Of a DNA stretch of 64,000 nucleotides, positions 60,390 to 64,000 are shown piece after piece; the stretch's first letter is position 1; each line of letters begins with the position of its first letter. Origin of the DNA: an uncultured Oscillibacter sp. Its GTDB lineage: Bacteria > Bacillota > Clostridia > Oscillospirales > Oscillospiraceae. The notes beneath the pieces are model-generated. The model was given only the letters and a program-made list of their open reading frames with translations, was not told the origin of the DNA and did not search any database. The translations under genes were made by a program, and so were the position numbers. Location: assembly GCA_900770295.1 (NCBI GenBank), contig CAAGJQ010000154.1, positions 1 through 64,000 on the forward strand. Direction: 5' to 3'.

Positions 60390-60418
60390 TTGACCTTGCG
60401 TAAAAAATACATTAAAAT
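60390..60418 (+). promoter_or_regulatory. Promoter of the radical-SAM gene
   Basis: TTGACC and TAAAAT with 17 bases between, about 90 bases before the ATG. Confidence 0.7.
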
Positions 60419-60507
60419 ACCTTAACGTACATGGACTTTGCGGAGCGGCGTTTTGCGCCGTTTTGGCTTCTTATTTCCTATCTACTAACGAAAGGCCGAC
60501 TGACAAT

Positions 60508-61395
60508 ATGAAACATCCTTACAAGACGCGTGAGGGCGGCGCCACGGTGACGATCTTCGTCCCCTATGACTGCAAAAACCACTGCCCCTTCTGCATCAAT
60601 AAAGATGAGTATGCGGACATGACCGGATTCTCCGCCGAGAAAATCTGCGAAAGTATCGACCGGATGGACAAAATCACCCCCTATTGCGACTTCGTGTTCA
60701 CCGGCGGCGAACCGTTTTCCAATCTGGAATCTCTCCAGGTAATGCTGGACCACATTCCCACGACCCACAGAGTGTTTATCAACACCACCCTTCCCGTCTC
60801 CGAGTTCCAGTCCGAGGAGGACATTCTGGCGTTCGCGGAAAAGAACAAGCACAAGATCACCTGCATCAACGTCTCCCGCCATATGCAGAAGTACGTGGTG
60901 GAGTCCAACGACGGCCTGCTGGCCCGTCTGCCGGTGCCCTTCCGGGTAAACTGCGTGCTGTACAAGAACTACCCCGCCGAGGGCCTGGTTCCCTACATGG
61001 AGCGGTTTTTGAAGATTCCCAACGCCTCCATCCAGTTCCGTTTTGACTACACCGCCACCACGCCTGAGAACCTCTATGACGAGGACGGCGACAAGATTCT
61101 GCAGGACCTGAAGAAGGTGGCCCGGTATACCGGTCTGGACGGCTGCCGGATGCGCTGCGGTTTCCATTTTGACTACAAGGGTATGGAGTTGACCTACCAC
61201 AAGACGCTGCCTTATTCCACCATTGTGGAAAAGGACCCTGTGGACGGTGTTACCTACGATATTCTGTATGACATTCTCATCAAGCAGAATGGCGATATCC
61301 ACTCTGACTGGACCGGCGTTCTTCTGGATGTGGATGCCTATGAAAAGGTCGTATTCGAGCCCTATGACCTGAAGTGGCTGACCAGAATCGCATAA
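60508..61395 (+). CDS. Radical SAM protein of unknown substrate
   Basis: A 295-residue radical-SAM enzyme. The cluster ligands are C22, C26 and C29 (CKNHCPFC, the C-x3-C-x2-C form), followed by the GGE motif in FVFTGGEPFSN. There is no obvious C-terminal SPASM or twitch domain with extra cysteine clusters, though C-R-M-R-C appears near residue 213. The organisation (short, single cluster) fits either an activase or a small-molecule enzyme. GAAAGGCCG precedes the ATG at 60508. A terminator-like hairpin separates it from the next gene. Confidence 0.85.
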   Translation: MKHPYKTREGGATVTIFVPYDCKNHCPFCINKDEYADMTGFSAEKICESIDRMDKITPYCDFVFTGGEPFSNLESLQVMLDHIPTTHRVFINTTLPVSEFQSEEDILAFAEKNKHKITCINVSRHMQKYVVESNDGLLARLPVPFRVNCVLYKNYPAEGLVPYMERFLKIPNASIQFRFDYTATTPENLYDEDGDKILQDLKKVARYTGLDGCRMRCGFHFDYKGMELTYHKTLPYSTIVEKDPVDGVTYDILYDILIKQNGDIHSDWTGVLLDVDAYEKVVFEPYDLKWLTRIA

Positions 61396-61409
61396 ATAAG
61401 CAATAGACC

Positions 61410-61439
61410 AAGGGCGGCGGAGTTTTCCGCCGCCCTTTC
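61410..61439 (+). terminator. Terminator-like stem-loop after the radical-SAM gene
   Basis: AGGGCGGCGGA and complement with a four-base loop; the T tail is only TTT. Confidence 0.6.
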
Positions 61440-61462
61440 CCATGAGGAGGCAAATAAAGACC

Positions 61463-62380
61463 ATGAAAGAGATCAAAACCGCGGGCGTCATCGGACTGGG
61501 CGCGCTGGGCACCCTGTACGCCCATCTGCTGACCGAAGCCCTCGGAAAGGACCATGTTCTGGTCCTGGCCGATCAGGCCCGCACAGAGCGCTACCGCAAA
61601 ACCACCCTGTTCTTTAACGAAGCGCCCTGCGATTTCAACTACACCGACGCCGCCACCGCCACGGAGCCGGTGGACCTGCTGCTCTTCGCCGTGAAATTCG
61701 GCGGTCTGGAGGACGCCATGGTGACCTGCCGCCATCTGGTGGGACCGGAGACCACGCTGGTCTCCGTCCTCAACGGCATCTCCAGCGAGCAGGTTCTGGG
61801 GCAGATGTTCGATCCGGACCAAATCGTCTGGACAGTAGCCCAGTATATGTCCGCTGTCAAGGATGGCAGCCACGTCCACGTGGACCCACTTGGCGAGCTG
61901 GCCATCGGCGTTCCCTCCGGGCAGGATGACCGGCATCTCCGGCGCCTGATCCGCTTCTTTGACTCCATCCACTTCCCCTACTCCCTGCCGGAGGATATCC
62001 GTGTCCATATGTGGAGCAAGCTGCTCTGCAATACCGGCTGCAACCAGGCCTGCATGGTCTTTGAGTGCGGCTACGGCGGACTGCAGCCCGGCGGTGCCGG
62101 CCGGGAGACGATGCTGGGCGCCATGCGGGAAGTGGCCGCCGTGGGCAAGGCCGAGGGGATTCCGCTGTCTGAAAAAGATGTGCAGAGCTGGGTCGATATC
62201 ATCGATGTGTTCCCCCCGGACGGCGAGCCCTCCATGCGGCAGGACGGCAAGGCCCACCGTAAAAGCGAGGTGGAGCTGTTCTCCGGCACCATCCGGAAAC
62301 TGGGCGCCAAGCACGGCATCCCCACGCCGGTGAACGACTGGCTCTATCAGCGCATCCACGAGATGGAATCCGCCTATTGA
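61463..62380 (+). CDS. Ketopantoate reductase-like (ApbA/PanE family) enzyme
   Basis: A 305-residue NAD(P)-dependent reductase. It begins with the Rossmann motif GVIGLGALGTLYAHLL, has the substrate-side lysine of the family in AVKFGGLEDAM and the N-G-I-S-S-E segment, and the C-terminal helical domain with WSKLLCNTGCNQACMVF. ApbA/PanE enzymes reduce ketopantoate for coenzyme A synthesis, but paralogues act on other keto acids; with no panB/panC nearby the substrate is open. The ATG at 61463 has AGGAGG 13 bases upstream. It is followed 25 bases later by a dehydrogenase gene. Confidence 0.88.
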   Translation: MKEIKTAGVIGLGALGTLYAHLLTEALGKDHVLVLADQARTERYRKTTLFFNEAPCDFNYTDAATATEPVDLLLFAVKFGGLEDAMVTCRHLVGPETTLVSVLNGISSEQVLGQMFDPDQIVWTVAQYMSAVKDGSHVHVDPLGELAIGVPSGQDDRHLRRLIRFFDSIHFPYSLPEDIRVHMWSKLLCNTGCNQACMVFECGYGGLQPGGAGRETMLGAMREVAAVGKAEGIPLSEKDVQSWVDIIDVFPPDGEPSMRQDGKAHRKSEVELFSGTIRKLGAKHGIPTPVNDWLYQRIHEMESAY

Positions 62381-62405
62381 CCGCCCGGAAGGAGGAAAAC
62401 TCGAT

Positions 62406-63344
62406 ATGAACGCATCCGCGCTTTCCCACGCTGTCATCGCAGGTGCCGGGACCATGGGCGCCTCGCTGGCGCAGATCTTTGCCCAGGCCGGTATCCATGT
62501 CACACTTTGGAACCGCAGTCAGTCGGGTCTGGACCGCGCCGCCGCCCTCATTCGCTCCAACCAGTCCGCACTGGTGGCCGCCGGCCGCCTGTCGGCGGAG
62601 GATTCCAACGCCCTGATGGAGCGCATCGTTCCCACCACAGAGGATGCCTGCTTCCAGACCGCCGGGTTCGTTCTGGAGAGCATTGCGGAGGACCTGGCGC
62701 TGAAGCAGGATTTCTTTCGCCGGATCAGCGCTCTGGTCCCGGCGGACTGCATTCTGACCACCAATACCTCCGGACTGTCCATCTCCGCCATTGGGTCGGC
62801 CGTGGCAGAGCCCGGCCGCTTCTGCGGGATGCACTGGATCAATCCGCCCCATCTGGTTCCCCTGGTAGAAGTCATCCAGGGCGCTGACACCGGCGCCGGC
62901 GCCATGGATTTCGTCTATACTCTTGCCCAGCGGTTGGGAAAGAAGCCCATCCGGGCAAAGGATCTGCCGGGCTTTATCATGAACCGGCTGCAGCTGGCCC
63001 TGCTGCGGGAGGCGCTGGCCCTGGTGGACTCCGGTGCCGCCACCGCCGAGGATGTGGACGCCGCTGTGAAGTACGGCCTGGGCCTGCGGTATGCCTGCGT
63101 CGGTCCCTTTGAGACCATGGATCTGGGCGGCGTGGATATCTTCTGCCGCATTGCCAGCTACCTGCTGGCGGATCTGGATGACCGGAAGGACACGCCTCCC
63201 CTGCTGCAAGCCCTCATGGAGCAGGGAGCCTGCGGCGTGAAAAGCGGCCGCGGCTTTTACGATTACAGCGGCGGGAAGGCGGCTGCTGCCATCGAAAACC
63301 GGGACCGGAAATTCATCCGGGTCCTGGACGCTTTGGAGCTTTGA
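62406..63344 (+). CDS. 3-hydroxyacyl-CoA dehydrogenase-family protein
   Basis: A 312-residue NAD-dependent dehydrogenase. Residues 8-17 hold VIAGAGTMGASLA, the HCDH Rossmann loop; LTTNTSGLSISAI and GMHWINPPHLVPLVEVIQG carry the catalytic histidine and its environment; PGFIMNRLQLALLREALALVDSG opens the C-terminal domain. In fatty-acid or butyrate metabolism members oxidise or reduce 3-hydroxyacyl-CoA, but this one is nearer the stand-alone form whose substrate may be a hydroxy acid such as L-gulonate or carnitine-like compounds. AAGGAGG precedes the ATG. Confidence 0.88.
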   Translation: MNASALSHAVIAGAGTMGASLAQIFAQAGIHVTLWNRSQSGLDRAAALIRSNQSALVAAGRLSAEDSNALMERIVPTTEDACFQTAGFVLESIAEDLALKQDFFRRISALVPADCILTTNTSGLSISAIGSAVAEPGRFCGMHWINPPHLVPLVEVIQGADTGAGAMDFVYTLAQRLGKKPIRAKDLPGFIMNRLQLALLREALALVDSGAATAEDVDAAVKYGLGLRYACVGPFETMDLGGVDIFCRIASYLLADLDDRKDTPPLLQALMEQGACGVKSGRGFYDYSGGKAAAAIENRDRKFIRVLDALEL

Positions 63345-63356
63345 CCTCATATGACA

Positions 63357-63394
63357 AGGAGGCGGACCGTTTGGTCCGCCTCCTATTATTTTAC
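63357..63394. terminator. Bidirectional terminator
   Basis: AGGAGGCGGACC and complement with a four-base loop and ATTATTTTA on the plus side; lies between the dehydrogenase gene and converging selD. Confidence 0.8.
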
Positions 63395-64000
63395 CTTAGG
63401 AAGATGCGTTTGCCGCCCCGGTACTCCCGGACAGTACCGATACGCTGGGCGCTGGGGACGCAGCCCTTCAGTTCCTCATACAGGGCATCTGCGTCCGCCG
63501 GGTCCACCGCCATCAGCAGGCCGCCCGCCGTCTGGGGGTCGTAAAGGATATCCTGTTTACAGAGCTCCGTGTCGCCCGCGTCCACGCCGTCCTCGGCAAA
63601 GGATCGGTTGCGGTACATGCCCTCCGGCAAAATGCCCATCCGGGCCAGCTCCACCGCCTCCGGGATCAGGTCCATGTCCGCCACGTGGAACTCGATCTCC
63701 ACATCGCTGCCCTGAGCCATCTCATAGCCGTGGCCCAGCATGCCGAAGCCCGTCACATCCGTGCAGGCGTGGACCCGGTACTTCACCATGGCGTCCCGGG
63801 CGGATTTGTTCAGGGTGGTCATCAGCCGGTGGGCCAGCTCCATGGCCTCCGGGGAGGCCATCTCCGCCTTGGCGGCGGTGGTCAGGACGCCGATGCCCAG
63901 GGGCTTTGTAAACAGCAGCACATTCCCCGGCTTCGCCCCGGAGTTGGTCAGGATGCGGTCGGGATGGACAAAGCCCGTCACCGCCAGGCCGTACTTCGGC
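63391..64000 (-). CDS. selD: Selenide, water dikinase (partial, 5' end outside window)
   Basis: Makes selenophosphate, the selenium donor for selenocysteine tRNA and selenouridine. About 202 C-terminal residues are present, starting at the right edge with YGLAVTGFVHPDRILTNSGAKPGN and including VHACTDVTGFGMLGHGYEMA and DILYDPQTAGGLLMAV, which are diagnostic. The N-terminal catalytic Cys or Sec lies outside the window. Its presence implies that the genome uses selenium. Confidence 0.97.
   Translation of the reverse strand, partial: PKYGLAVTGFVHPDRILTNSGAKPGNVLLFTKPLGIGVLTTAAKAEMASPEAMELAHRLMTTLNKSARDAMVKYRVHACTDVTGFGMLGHGYEMAQGSDVEIEFHVADMDLIPEAVELARMGILPEGMYRNRSFAEDGVDAGDTELCKQDILYDPQTAGGLLMAVDPADADALYEELKGCVPSAQRIGTVREYRGGKRIFLR

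Overview
The window reads as chromosome of a GC-rich, anaerobic, endospore-forming Clostridia bacterium, most likely of the Oscillospiraceae (the Oscillibacter / Flavonifractor / Lawsonibacter type). The support is gene content: spoIIR and spoIVA, a V-type ATPase operon, addAB instead of recBCD, T-box leaders on pheST and on a methionine transporter, selD, radical-SAM chemistry and ireB. This is inferred from gene content only; no rRNA is present.

Layout. 1-5.6 kb: minus-strand V-type ATPase operon in the order F-I-K-E-C-G-A (Enterococcus hirae naming), running off the left edge inside ntpA; its proteolipid keeps the residues that bind Na+ in E. hirae NtpK. 6.1-6.7 kb: DivIVA-like coiled-coil gene. 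6.84-11.64 kb: a tRNA-Arg(ACG) gene used as attachment site by a 4.7-kb AT-rich integrative element bounded by 45-bp direct repeats; it holds a tyrosine integrase and only two cargo genes, a PD-(D/E)XK nuclease and a coiled-coil membrane protein, which I rate the best candidate for an undescribed (defence-like) system. An IS1182-type transposase scrap lies just outside it.

12-18.2 kb: cytidylate-kinase-like protein, an EamA exporter, a small HMA-like protein, a YigZ-GNAT-XRE operon facing a small hypothetical gene across a perfect 18-bp-arm palindrome, then hflX, a flavin reductase and rpmE. 18.4-33.2 kb: addAB, a DUF1643 gene, VOC/spoIIR/ispE, thrH, DUF378, rqcH, mrnC and spoIVA. 33.4-37 kb: a polar amino-acid ABC transporter and an AEC permease.

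37-42.3 kb: a minus-strand run of nnr, a GerS/LolA-like lipoprotein, alr, mazF without a visible antitoxin, and a secreted hypothetical protein, interrupted by a palindrome-rich segment flanked by 32-bp copies of the mazF 3' end. 42.5-51.1 kb: a membrane-anchored XRE regulator, T-box-controlled pheS and pheT (PheT has an apparent second EMAP/OB domain and the pair is split by a hairpin-rich spacer), ireB, a small conserved protein, an SH3-NlpC/P60 hydrolase and a YnbB-like PLP enzyme. 51.2-56.7 kb: a DUF368 transporter, Met T-box plus metNIQ, and a MATE exporter. 56.8-60.3 kb: a small membrane protein, a penicillin-binding protein and a SEDS polymerase fused to an FHA domain. 60.5-64 kb: a radical-SAM protein, ketopantoate-reductase-like and 3-hydroxyacyl-CoA-dehydrogenase-like enzymes, and selD running off the right edge.

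Working together, the genes cover ion-motive energy coupling, amino-acid uptake governed by uncharged tRNA, cell-wall synthesis (Alr, SEDS/PBP, DUF368, NlpC/P60), sporulation and ribosome rescue. The accessory part is confined mainly to the element at the tRNA-Arg gene. Coordinates of start codons were chosen by ribosome-binding site and family length, and often differ from the longest open frame.
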